The notes beneath the pieces are model-generated. The model did not search any database and was not told the DNA's origin. It was given only the letters and a program-made list of their open reading frames with translations. This document shows positions 10,794 through 21,502 of a stretch of 64,000 nt of DNA, piece by piece. Position 1 is the first letter of the stretch. The number at the start of each line of letters is the position of its first letter. Origin of the DNA: Setomelanomma holmii (taxonomy: Eukaryota; Ascomycota; Dothideomycetes; Pleosporales; Phaeosphaeriaceae); contig ML978168.1 in the NCBI GenBank assembly GCA_010015745.1, forward strand, positions 248,001 to 312,000. Reading direction: 5' to 3'. The position numbers and the translations under genes are program-made.

Positions 10794-11965
10794 GCACTGT
10801 GTCCAGTTCCATGCTGCACATCTAGTATCAATGCCTTGCGCTCTTACAAAAGCATTTTCACCGTCACCACATCGTTCGCAGCGGTTGCACCTAAAAGTTT
10901 GTCTGACGGATCGCGGACGTAGACCAATCGAATCAGTAACTCGGGGCTTTTGTGATGAGATAATTGCAAGTTAGCTGCAAGAACCCGCGAGACTAGCCTT
11001 TGAGGAAAGTATTAGCTCACGGCAATAAACCCTTCGCGACTCTTCTGACAACTGTTGTTGGTGCAAGCGGGAGTCAGCTTTGGTACGTTGTTGTAACCAA
11101 CGAACAAGGTGCCAGTCAGAAATTGTAACATTCGAGGAGTGTTGATGCGTTTCGTGACATGCCAGGCACAATCGCAATAGGGCGCACACCGTGACCTTTG
11201 CAGGAATACGCAAAGCCGACAATTCCGTCTCGGCACGCAATGCTATCTGCTTTTCTGAGTTGTGTGGAGAGTCTTTAGTTGACAGTGAAGGTTTGTGCTT
11301 TGTCGCCTGCGACCCTTGCAGAATGTGCTTCTCGATCGTGCCCATGCGCACTTCCTGCTCCTTCTGTAATGCGATCATCTTCATCAACGCTTGCTCGAGG
11401 CCATCTGTATTCTGTATCAGAGTCTCTGTAGCTTTGTGGTTCAGCTGGGACACTAAATGTAGGCTATCGAGCTCGGTCTCCAGTGTTGCGATCGAAGTGC
11501 TATTCATGAACGGCAAGCATCAGCGTCACATTGATGTTGAGAGGTGTGGACGATACCACTTACGAGGTCATGATGCCAAGCACAGTAGCAAGCTTCTGAC
11601 TGATGTGACGGAACTCTTTCTGTAGCTTCTCTATCCTGTTCTCGACCCTCAACCATGCGATTTTGTCTAGGCTGCCATCAGGCTTTGTCAGCCGCATGTA
11701 AATTAACTCCTCCAGTGCAAGCAATTTTGATCTCACCGTCGCGACGATGGAATGGACACCTGAGTCCAGGTACGTCTTCATCGACGCCGAGTTCGCCTTA
11801 TAACCCAGTATTACTTCGATCTCCTTCAAGGTCAATCGCAGCTCTGAGACCTCGTTGTTGAGGGCGAACACTAGAGCTGGAACGCCTTTCAGGCTCATGA
11901 ACTTCCTGAGACCTTTCGAAGCTACCTCAGCAGTCCCTAGTAGGGTGATTATGCTCGACATCGAT

Positions 11966-14441
11966 GTTCGGCCGTGGCATGAGACCGCGGACGGCTGGAC
12001 TGATCTCTCGCTTCCTCATGTGAGACAATACTTTGCCCGCCGCAGCGACCACTGCCAGCTGACGGCCGCTGTAAATCTCCGCACCAACTCATATGGCTGT
12101 TGATCATCTGGCCAGATTTCAGGGCACTTTACACAATACCGGTACATCGACAAGACAAGTGTATTTCACCATCAAAATTGTTGTGGATCAAACGACGTTT
12201 TGGGCCAACAACATAGATCCAAATTCCGATGGCCTCATCATTTTCCAAGCAAGCACGTTACCCGAAAGCCTTGAAGATTATTTACGCTTGGTGGATGATA
12301 GACAGAGTATCGACGGAGTGCATCCCGAGTTGTCCTTTCAGACCAGATCTTGGGTGTGTCAAGACACCGTGTCTGGGAGCAGAGAGAACGACAGTTCGTG
12401 GACCGATTTCTTATTTGGCAGACCCATAGAAATTGTGAAATGATCTGCACTCGTGCGTCACTCCACACCATAACTCGGTCCTTGACAGGGAGACTGAGAC
12501 ATTCGTCTCGATAAGCCGGCGGTCTTGCTTTCTGTATTGAGAAGTGACGGGATCCATGTCGTCGTCCTTTCCGTCAATGGCTTTCTTAGTATTCTCACGA
12601 CAACACACAACGACGAAATGGCAACATCATTGCGAAAGTACGAAATGACATGCCTTCGCCTGTCGAAGCACAAGTCATTATAGCGACCGGAAGAACCCAT
12701 AAAGAAGTTGTCTCGTCAGCTACCGGTATTATCAAGTTCAGACTTCCCAAAAGCGTCACTGAGACTGATACTACTACGGAGGATCTCACTGATTGATACG
12801 ATGGTTTCGCTTACTGCACTTGGAATGGTATTGGTAGAGAGCTCAACGAAGACAAGATCTTAGACACCCTCCGGGACTTACGGATCGAGGCATACGGGTG
12901 ACGAACCTCATCATCGATGACAACTGGCAGTCTCTGGATACCGGAGGCTCGTCGGACCCCTTCGAGTATCGATGGACGGATTTCGAGGCAGACAAGGAGA
13001 GTTTTCCGCAAGGATCAAGTCATCCCATCAAAAGGATTCGTGAAACGCAACCACAACTCCGCCATATTGCTGTATGGCACGGCATATTCGGATAATGGGG
13101 CGGAATATCACCAACTGGTCACATTGCGAAATGCTATCCAACGGTGACGGCGGACCGACAAGAGATCGGGTCTTACATGAGCGGCGGAAAGGTCACTACT
13201 GTATTTAGTACTAAAGTGAGCCGCATGTACGATGACTTTTACACCTTCCTTGCAGAATCAGGTATCGATTCGGTCAAGGCGGACAACCAATATTACTCGG
13301 ATTACGTTTCCGGTGCCAAAGATCGGGTGGCGCTCATTCAAACTTACCAAGATGGCTGGCTGGCCGCTGCGACGAAACACTTCAAGCTCCGCGCCATCTC
13401 ATGCATGTCCCAAACGCTGCAAATTTTATCTCGTTCGTTCTTCAACCAGAAAATCCAACCGCCGTATCTTGTTCGCAATTCCGACGACTTCTTTCCCGAT
13501 GAGCCTAGCTCGCATACACGGCACCTGTTTTGCAATGCACACAATGCAATACTCACACAACATCTCAATCTCCTTACAGACTGGGACATGTTCTAGACGG
13601 CCGGTGCATCTTCAGGTATGCATGCTGCTGCTCGATGCCTGTCCGGTGGGCCCATCAACATCACAGATGTGCCCGGCAAGCACGACAAGTACCTCATTGA
13701 CCAGATGACCGCCCCTACTCGCGGTTGTGTTCTCCACATATTGAGACCGGAAACCTTGGGCAGAAGCCTCGAAGCTTACAGTCGACCAGAAAGACACCGA
13801 TTTTTGCGGATCGGTAGTGCGCATAAGGGTTCGAGCATGCTTGGAGTCTTCAACATTGGTAATAAGCGACGCATGGAGCTCGTCTCTGCTAGCTCCTTCC
13901 AAGCTCACGTTGCTGGTGATGGGTCTTGGATTCTCAGGAGCCATGTAGCTGACACAACCCACGCTCTCCCTGACCGCGATGCTTTCGCGAGCATAGTTCT
14001 CGCGCCCGAAGAGTATGATATCCTGACTGCATTCCCGATTGAGACACAAGCTAGTTTCCGATTTGTTACCATCGGCCTTCTCGGAAAGATGACGGGAGTA
14101 GCTGCACTTCTCGACGCGCCTTCAGCCGCTATCATCGAGCATGGAGTCTTGTCCATAAGCTGAAGACGACTGGTTCCTTAGGTATGTGTGCCGTCCATTT
14201 GACACAGGCACTTATCATGACTGACCCCTCTCAAGGATTGTGGCTTGAAGACGCCGCAAAGTATGTAAAGAACGGTCTGGTCAACATCGTATACCACGTG
14301 AAAGGGCGGAAAGGAGATTTGCGCATCACGAATGGTCCCGACAGCGTCATTGCCGTGGATTTAGGGGTTCTTCCAGCCACTGATCAGATCGATCATTTTA
14401 CTCAGGTCTTTGAGGTTGAGATCCAAGTACGGCCCCTGTAA
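11966..14441 (+). pseudogene. Raffinose synthase/Sip1-like GH36 gene, heavily broken
   Basis: GH36 Sip1/raffinose synthase-type proteins are alpha-galactosidases or galactosyltransferases. Family landmarks run collinearly on the plus strand: DGIHVVVLSVNG (about 12546), YDGFAYCTWNGIG (about 12797), TNLIIDDNWQSLD (about 12900), IRETQPQLRHIAVWHGIFG (about 13035), AGIDSVK-equivalent SGIDSVKADNQ (about 13258), RAISCMSQ (about 13390), RNSDDFFP (about 13480), FCNAHNAILTQHLN (about 13528), AAARCLSGGPINITDVPG (about 13621) and ILRPETLGRS. Lesions: TGA at 12794-12796, where homologues would carry Trp before YDGF; TAA at 13093-13095 inside G-x-WGGI; TAG at 13594-13596 after DWDMF; frame changes near 12090, 12615, 12896 and 14150. 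The first about 60 residues expected for the family are not found upstream; the sequence abuts the start codon of the divergent ankyrin pseudogene. It cannot make a functional enzyme as read. Confidence 0.88.
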
Positions 14442-15304
14442 CAACAGCCTTTTGAAGGTCCAAAGCAATTGAAAAGTGTGAATGCATCGTCTCGAGAAAT
14501 CTACGAGACCTGTGCAATGCGGCCGTAGCCGAATATCGACTGTCTTTGAGCCAATCCCCGCATTTATGGAGGGATGTCAGGTATCCAAGCTTTTCCTTGA
14601 CAGACCGGTTAAATTAGGGTTCAGGCAACACCATTGGTCTACAGCAACGAACTAGGCTCGCTACAAGGTCATGCTGGACGAATAAGTCATGCGCCGCCTC
14701 GCAAAACACGGTCCCATTCGTATTGTGTGAGGGAAGAAAATGAACGTTGTTTTACTGCACGACCCCAGCTCTCTGCGAGCTCGTGCCAGCGACGTCAACG
14801 TACCAAGACCGGTCCTGGAATCTCGACCCCAGAAAAGCTGGCACCTAAGCGAAGGTTCTCACATATCGAGTTTGGACCCATTGCCCGTCAAGTTGCGGGA
14901 ATGCGACAGCGATCGCCCCCGCAACCGGGTTGGAGTGACCAAGCGCAAGGTATATGGAACGCGCTATGAATCTTAAAATCCATACGAGGCATGACTCTGC
15001 CGCACCCAGCGCGATCGACTTCGTATTCTCAATAAGTCTTTTCTGATTTTGTGCAAGTGCGCTCATAGCCGACCACAGACCTCAGAGCTGCAGCATCTTC
15101 GCTTGTTCGTGCATGTCAGGGTGAACACGCAGGCTTCTCGTGCCTGCACAGGCAACGCGCCGCACAGCTGGAGGCATCGTTTTCTATAGCAGCTGCTGCA
15201 CAATTCTACACTTACTTGTGCAGATCCCGGAACACCTTGTCAATTTGACCTTGTCGATTTTACTACACTTTCTCGTTCATCGTTTAAATTATATCCTTCG
15301 CGCT
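14442..15304. other. Intergenic, GH45 promoter region
   Basis: No gene recognised. The segment just before the GH45 ATG is pyrimidine-rich and contains an AT-rich TTTAAATTATAT stretch at about 15283-15294, plausible core-promoter/5'UTR sequence. Nothing else was seen. Confidence 0.45.
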
Positions 15305-16226
15305 ATGGCACTAGCTCGTGCCCTCACACATGCGTACCTACTTTCCTTACTCGCAGGCCTCGCCATCGCAACCGACTACAACGTCTCCGGAGAAGCCATC
15401 ACGACGCGCTACTGGGACTGCTGCAAACCATCATGCGGCTGGAAATACAAAGCCGACGTCTTCAATCCGGTTGCAACCTGCTCGAAAAATGGCACCACAG
15501 TAGACGTCAACGAAGGAACCGGCTGCAGCGGAGGGAACGCTTTCCAATGCTCGAGTCAGCAACCCTGGGCCGTAAATGACACCTTGGCGTACGGCTTCGC
15601 TGGCGCATTTCTGCTTCCAGCACTCGCTGGCGAGAAGTTGGAAGAGGCGTGGTGTTGTGCTTGCTATCAGTTGGATTTCACGAGCGATCCGTTGAAAGGG
15701 AAGAGCATGATTATCCAGGCGTCAAATACGGCTTATGATATCACGACTGCGAATCGATTTACACTTGCGGTATGTACTTTGACACAAGAACATGCGCTGC
15801 AACGAATGCTGATCATTTGATAGATCCCGGGCGGAAATGTATCTGACATCACGGCATGTGCATCGCAATACGGTGTCGACCAAAGCGTGTTCGGTTCACC
15901 GAACACTGGCGTTAGCTCCAGAGAGCAATGCCAGAATCTACCAGAGGCCCTAAGACCAGGTTGCCAATTCCGCTTTGACTGGATGAAGGGCCAAACTTTC
16001 CAATCGTATGTAGTATTCGCGGCTCTATTGATCGCCAAGCATGCTGACCTTAGGAAGGGCGAACTTCCGACGTGTGGTCTGCCCAAAGGAGTTGACCGAC
16101 AAGACGCAGTGTGTTCGCAAGGACGACGCAAAACTTGTCAATGGAACGTCCGATGCAGCTACGTTGTCGTTCAGACCGTGGAAAACGGCGTTGGCTGTAC
16201 TGTTAGTAGGAATGTTGCATGCTTGA
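15305..16226 (+). CDS. GH45 endoglucanase, probably GPI-anchored
   Basis: Secreted endo-beta-1,4-glucanase of glycoside hydrolase family 45. Three exons (15305-15769, 15824-16005, 16058-16226) give 271 residues. Both introns have GTATGT donors; the acceptors are TAG and GGAAG. Residues 1-22 are a signal peptide (YLLSLLAGLAIA). The signature TRYWDCCKPSCGW (34-46) carries the expected nucleophilic Asp at 38, and FRFDWM in exon 2 carries the second conserved Asp. Many cysteines fit the disulfide-rich GH45 fold. No cellulose-binding module is present. After the catalytic domain a short Asn/Ser linker (NGTSDAA) is followed by a hydrophobic C-terminus (ALAVLLVGMLHA), suggesting GPI anchoring. The ATG at 15305 is preferred over an upstream in-frame start because it begins the signal peptide. 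It is convergent with the next gene (73 bp apart). Confidence 0.92.
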
Positions 16227-16299
16227 TGCTATGTCGATACCAATATTGAATCTCATCTGAGGATTAGCTCATTGCAATCGTGATTCTGGCTATTTCTGG

Positions 16300-17834
16300 T
16301 TATCTGTATGGGTGATCATGCGACTTGCTCCTCCGTATCGTCTCATTCGAGTCAACCAAGCTCGGCAGTATCCCAATCCGATCTTGACCTGACCCTAAGA
16401 CGGTGTCAAAGTATCGCGGTCGATCATAAGCAAACTTGAATCCATGGGGATCATCAGGTTGGTATGCGGCTGGCATACGTGATCGCGTGTGCGTACGACC
16501 CGGTGCAGTGGGAATGCTGACCAGCGGACTGGGCACATCATCTTCATGGCTGCTGGCTATCTTCGGGAGAAAGCGACCTTTCTCGCATAGAACTACCCTC
16601 TGTATAAATCGACTGGTGCGCGATTGATGTCCGAACTCCGCTGAGTTGTACGAGTCCAGGTGCTGGCTATTTCGGAAACCACGCTCTGGTAGATGTCCTT
16701 GGGATCGGAAATCGAAAACCCACCGAGTAACAAGCCCGCGTAGAATGGGGAAGTTTGCCAAGATAATGGCGACGTTGTTCTCGATATGACTAATGCAATA
16801 GTTGATATCGTACGTCCAGTCTGATGCCACTTGGCCGGAAATTCGATCGCGGTATTGGAGATATATCTTGGTTGCGCTGATAGCAGTTACACTAGATTGA
16901 CCTTGGTCAGTAACACTTTGAGGCGTTGTCGATACCTAACTCACATCAAGCCGCAGAGGAAGGCAGCAAGGACAACCAATTTCGAGCGTATCCGTGCACT
17001 CATCAATCTTCTGACCATGATGAACGGTATGGGCAGAATCAGAATGTCGGTGACGAGGTTGGCGCAGGTCACCCAGATGAGCATCTCTCCCATCTGATGG
17101 CGTCCTATACAGCGCATGTTCCCAAATGTCCGCTTGTCCCAGGTATTGCCGGTAAGGGGCCGGCAAATGAAGATGTAGATGAGCCATGGAAGGAGAGAGC
17201 TCAGGATCGTGAAGCCCAATATCGCGTAAAGGGTTTTCTTTAGCCAAGGAATAACTCCTCCGCCTCGTAAAAGTAGTAGTATGATCGATGCTTTGGCTAG
17301 TGGCAGGATGGGAATATTGATAAGCTGAAAGGAGAGTAGAACCTGGTACGTCTCAGATCAGAAATTTGCGTAGCGCAACAACGAAGGTAACTTACCGCGT
17401 AGTACTTATTGTAATTTGGCTCCAGAGCAGCGTATGGAATCTCCCAAATATGCCAACCTAAGTGCCACATCTTGACATCTACTGGAGTTTAGCATTTAGC
17501 AACCACAATGCTTGTGGAGGCACTTACGTTTCCATGACGGCCCGATAAGACTCAGAGACAGAATCGATGCTGCCACGATGCACCAGTCATCTACGTGCGC
17601 ACATTAGGATTTGGCTATAACGCGCATGTTTTTACGCTACTCACCCCATCCCAGCCTCAAATTCAGCTTGCGTCGGGTGTAGATCCTGGAGACAACGAAG
17701 AGCGCAGCCAAAATCGGCGCCCCGACGATCACCCCCAAGCAGACCTGCTGGAGGGGGTGCTCGACCATCTCGAAGATGTCGGATTGAAAGTGTAAAAGTG
17801 TGGAGAACAACGCCGTTCCGTTTCGCGCACGCAA
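16300..17834 (-). CDS. Fungal rhodopsin-domain integral membrane protein
   Basis: A seven-helix membrane protein of the fungal rhodopsin-domain family (related to PTH11-type receptors, without a CFEM domain). Five exons: 17645-17834, 17528-17590, 17396-17478, 16945-17342 and 16300-16891; all four introns have GT-AG ends (GTGAGT, GTAAGT, GTAAGT, GTGAGT) and removing them gives one 441-residue frame. Helix 1 is GVIVGAPILAALFVV, followed by RRKLNLRLGWDDW, the conserved DDW after helix 1; later helices include INIPILPLAKASIILLLL, GFTILSSLLPWLIYIFIC and LVTDILILPIPFIM. The last about 150 residues are a hydrophilic cytoplasmic tail. Members are presumed orphan receptors; ligand and partners are unknown. 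Start: the first ATG in the exon leading into helix 1. Confidence 0.88.
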
Positions 17835-18669
17835 GGTGGACTGGTGGCATCATATACGATCTTAGCGTGTTCCAGGTTCAACACAGACCACGCGCCCAAA
17901 GCCTCTGGATTCTGGTAGCGAATTGATAATCATCCCTGCATCCTTTCGATGATCGAAAAGCGACCTGCACAGAACACTACAGATTAATCCGAGGTGTAAG
18001 GCATCCCGCAAGAAAGACGACTCCGGGACTGTCGAACGCGCCATTCCCTCTAGCGGTCTCATGTGACGGAGACGAAGTGCGTCTGACGGCGAGCCTTTCT
18101 GACCGTGCCAAGAAGCAATGCGCGTCACGGGACGGGAACACTAGGTTGCCTGCCGAAGACTTGGACGCTTAGTGGTGGGCTAATATGGAGATCGGAAGGT
18201 TAAAGTTTGAATTTGAAGTCGGTGCAGGATGCAGAACCCGGAAAGTTGACGCGTTAAGGCGGAAGAACAACAATGCAGGAGAGAGCCATGACGGCGCTGA
18301 CCTGGTATGTGAGAACCAGAGTACTATTTCCAATCAAAGGCATCGGATTATTCCAAGATGAGGTCGCGCTTGATGGCATGATGGAGGACAGCATGAAACA
18401 TGGCACAGGGAACGCGAACCGGCGCTCGAATGCGACTACACTCGAAACGCACTAGCGCATTCTACACTTTACACCTTTTAAGACCTTTGCCACAGTCGCA
18501 ACTTGCAGATGCATCGACAACTGATTGAAGAAAGATTGAAGCTATCAGTAAGGGTCTCTTCATTAGTAGCTAAACGTTATATGCTACACATGCTGAGTTA
18601 AGTCAATAGGCAAACGAAATCTATGTTATTACTCCAGATCCCCCGACAAACACTCTCCGTATTCACCTC
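17835..18669. other. Intergenic
   Basis: Upstream region of the rhodopsin-domain gene and 3' flank of the NmrA-like gene, both on the minus strand. Open frames at 17862-18128 and 18273-18455 have no recognisable motif. No gene called. Confidence 0.45.
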
Positions 18670-19646
18670 TCAGATCCTCTTCCACGCGCTTTCCGTGTCC
18701 AGCCATGTTCTAAAGTCCTTCATCCTAGGATTTAGCGTTTTAAGGCTCTTGATATCCGCGCCATACCCAACATCGCGGAACCATCTGAACATGTAGCCGA
18801 GCTCCTTGACCATCGCGTTGATAGCAGCAGAAATGAATCTGAATGTCGTTGGCAGCTTCTGGCCCGTCTTTTGTTCGAAAATCTGCTTGTATTCGCTGAA
18901 TGTCATTTCGTCTCCGGCGATCGAAATGCTCTGGTTCTGGAACTTTTCTGGGTCTGAGAAAGCTTCGGCGGCGAAGAAGCCGATGTCACTAGTGGCGATC
19001 AATTGTAGCTTCTGATCTTTTCGCAGCGTCGACTCCCAGCTGGTTGAGAACACCTTTCCGAGGAAGTCCGGTGTCAGGTTTTCGAAAAAGGCTACAGGTC
19101 GCAAGACAGTATACTTCATGTCGGTGTTCATGGCTTTGGCAAATAAATGCTGTTCGATATTGTGCTTGCTGATGAAATGTGGAATGTTGGTGGAATCTGT
19201 ATCGGATCGTGCGCCATGGCGATCTACTGAGGAGTAAACGAAGTATTTTACACCGTTCTTGAGGGAAGCATCGATTAAAGCTTTGCCTTGGCGCTCTTCG
19301 CTTTGTGCGTTCTGGCCATCACCTATAGCCGTCTATGCCAATCAGCCTTGAATGAACGTAGATGCGTGGGTCCGTGACCATCACATACCTGCACACTGAA
19401 CACCCCCCAGATTGGAAGTTTAGTTGCCTCTTTGGCTTTCTGAAATACATCGTCGAGAGCGTCTAAGTTACCTGTGACAAGTTTGACTTTAGGCGATTTT
19501 TGACTGAGTTTCTTGCCAGATGCTGATTTTGCATTGCGTGTTAAGGCGACGATCTCGAAGTCGGCATTAGTCTTGAGCAGGGCATTGACGACAGAGCCGC
19601 CTTGCTTCCCGGTCGCGCCTGTAACGAGTATTGCTCCTGCTGTCAT
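18670..19646 (-). CDS. NmrA-like NAD(P)-binding protein
   Basis: Atypical short-chain dehydrogenase of the NmrA/HSCARG type. Two exons (19389-19646 and 18670-19332) are joined across a GTATGT...CATAG intron, giving 306 residues, the usual family size. The N-terminal dinucleotide-binding loop ILVTGATGKQGGS (6-18) keeps GxxGxxG, followed by a strand and Arg in ALTRN. The exon junction gives VFSVQ|TAIGDG; then KYFVYSSVDR and YTVLRPVAFFEN are family blocks. NmrA itself represses the nitrogen regulator AreA; most NmrA-like proteins are redox sensors or reductases of unknown substrate, so no specific role is assigned. All key residues visible look intact. Confidence 0.9.
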
Positions 19647-20281
19647 TGTGGAGATCGTGAAGAGTGAATTGGACTAGTTTGGCGTAGTTCTGGAACGTTG
19701 AGGGTAACTATTGATCCTAAAGAAGCTGGATGTGATCGATGCTGTTCATTCTGAATGTACTGCCTGAGCAACATATTTATGCCAAATGTTCGAACCATGG
19801 CGTGAAGTCAGTGTTGGAATGTTCGTCCAGAAAATGATAGTTGCGCCGTGTTAGTAAGGCTCGGCTCATCTGTGAACGTGACCGCCGATCCCACCGAGCC
19901 TCACTAAATTACCAACCAAAAAGCGAACCACCGAGCGTACTTCAACAGTCACTTCGCGTTTACAGTCTCGTGTACTTCAGTCCAGGAATATTGTGCAAGT
20001 TGTCCAGAAAACCTAGTCACTTGCAGATATTACATTGTCGCGAAGCGCATGAAAAACAGACTCGCGGCTGTCGGCATTAAGTGAACGGCTTCCTCTCGTA
20101 CGAGTACACAAGCTACAGCCCGCATGATGCCACACAAAAGGTGTATCGGCAATATTTTGGACGCCCAATGGACTTCAGAAAGTCTATATTCCGGGTCATC
20201 TAAGAGATACAGCACCGGCAACCAACTCCTCCAAGCTCGCCTCAAGACAAATCATCAGATCAAGTCGACCCCTTTTAACCT
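19647..20281. other. Intergenic
   Basis: NmrA-like upstream region and 3' flank of the next minus-strand gene. Nothing recognised. Confidence 0.45.
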
Positions 20282-20782
20282 TCACAGCAGCCCTAGATAC
20301 TCCGCTCCCTTGCCCCAGGTTACCTTCCTCTTCCTTTGCGACCCTTTCTCTCCTCCCAACAATCCCACCTCACTACTCATACTATCCCTCCTCTCTTCTA
20401 TTTCGACTGTCGCACCAGCCGTACTCTTCCTTGTCCCCTTTTTTATCTCAATCATACTCTTCCTTCGCTCCCCATCCTCTCCCGCCTTCCCATATCTCTT
20501 CCAGAACTCCTCTTCGGTTGCGGTTCTCCACTCTCGCTGCGCATCGCTCTGCGCGCTGTATGTCGAGGACAGGCGACTTGTGTCTTGCTTTGCATCGTTG
20601 CGATCTGAGATGATAGACTCGCAACGCCCAGCGCTAGGCGGATCTTCGAGCGTGACTGTGTTCTTGAGATATGTTGACAGTCTGCGTAGAGGTGTGGTAT
20701 GGTCTGAGTGCCGGCGCGTAGTGTCGCCGATGGGAGACACGAAAGAAACGGGTTGGTAGAGGGGTTGAGGTTGGTATTGCAT
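20282..20782 (-). CDS. Hypothetical protein, Arg/Ser-rich
   Basis: A single open frame of 166 residues from the ATG at 20780-20782 (MQYQPQPLYQPVSFVSPIGD); the frame is open further upstream to 20935 but that part looks like translated 5'UTR. The protein is hydrophilic, with RRLSTYLKN, a Trp-containing block EEEFWKRYGKAGEDGERR, and a basic/acidic tail RKRKVTWGKGAEYLG. No domain is recognised and there is no signal peptide or membrane segment. The ordered EEEFWKRYG motif and the length of the frame argue for a real gene, but function is unknown. Confidence 0.55.
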   Translation of the reverse strand: MQYQPQPLYQPVSFVSPIGDTTRRHSDHTTPLRRLSTYLKNTVTLEDPPSAGRCESIISDRNDAKQDTSRLSSTYSAQSDAQREWRTATEEEFWKRYGKAGEDGERRKSMIEIKKGTRKSTAGATVEIEERRDSMSSEVGLLGGEKGSQRKRKVTWGKGAEYLGLL

Positions 20783-21502
20783 TTTGGAATGTTCGAGAGT
20801 GGTGGTCTCGATGTTGATCTTGATCGAGGTATGTATGATGGACGAGTTGTGCTTTGATGCAATATAGTAGTTGCCCGATGCTGATACCTCCACCCCATTC
20901 AGCGCCAGACAGCAGATTAATACTCCCCACCACACACCTCATGACTACAACATTGCCTTAGCAATCCACAGCGCCGATCTCCTGGACCATGGCGCAGCCT
21001 CGTCTCTCCATGTGCTCAAAGCCACGAATCACATCTCACCAAAGGCCCAAGTGGGGTAACCCAACTCGTCCAACCCAACTCCTCGACAATCAATCCGATA
21101 AGCCGTCGAGGCAATCCGATAGCCGACTCTGCATGTGCCCGATAGGGCGCACGCGCCTGGTGTCGTTCGGTTGACGTTAAGCGAAGCGCTGCGCGCTCTG
21201 ATTGGGTACTTCTCCAGCCTCGTGGGTGCTGATTGGTGACACGAACTTGGGGGTTTGGTAAGCAGTGGATTTGAAAGCATACTCTTTCGCACTGCTCCAT
21301 CCCAATTACGGCATGTACTCTGTGCACTAAAGGGAAGGTATGAATCGCAATCAATTGGTGTCTATGCATTACACGCACGAAGAGAAAAGTAGCAATGCAT
21401 TATTCAGCGGGATATTGTTTAGCAAATATTAGATATTTTCGACCAAAACAGCAACTCTAGCAGCCCCTCAACGCCATGCCTACTCCAAGCCCACGCACGC
21501 GC
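20783..21502. other. Intergenic
   Basis: Upstream of the small hypothetical gene and 3' of the FW-repeat gene. Nothing recognised beyond short overlapping open frames. Confidence 0.45.

Larger units (their letters stand above)
9467..11961 (-). pseudogene. PigL_N-like/ankyrin-repeat NLR-type gene, broken, with MITE insertion
   Basis: Exon 1 (11564-11961) begins MSSIITLLGTAEVASKGLRK and continues as the helical N-terminal domain seen in fungal NLR-like and ankyrin proteins (PigL_N type). A GTAAGT...ATAG intron (11500-11563) joins it in frame to a coiled-coil region (TELDSLHLVSQLNHKA). Next comes the family block RCAPYCDCAWH...GTLFVGYNNVP...YFPQRLVSR, then several ankyrin repeats (10650 down to about 9770) and a tail containing DGKWVSAFQTLLEHA. 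Lesions: a frame change near 11190-11210; in-frame TAA at 11012-11014 and 10844-10846; a 128-bp MITE plus 8-bp duplication at 10650-10793 that shifts the frame; and another frame change near 9755-9765. All segments stay homologous and collinear, so this is one gene that decayed. Such proteins are thought to act in non-self recognition. Confidence 0.82.
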
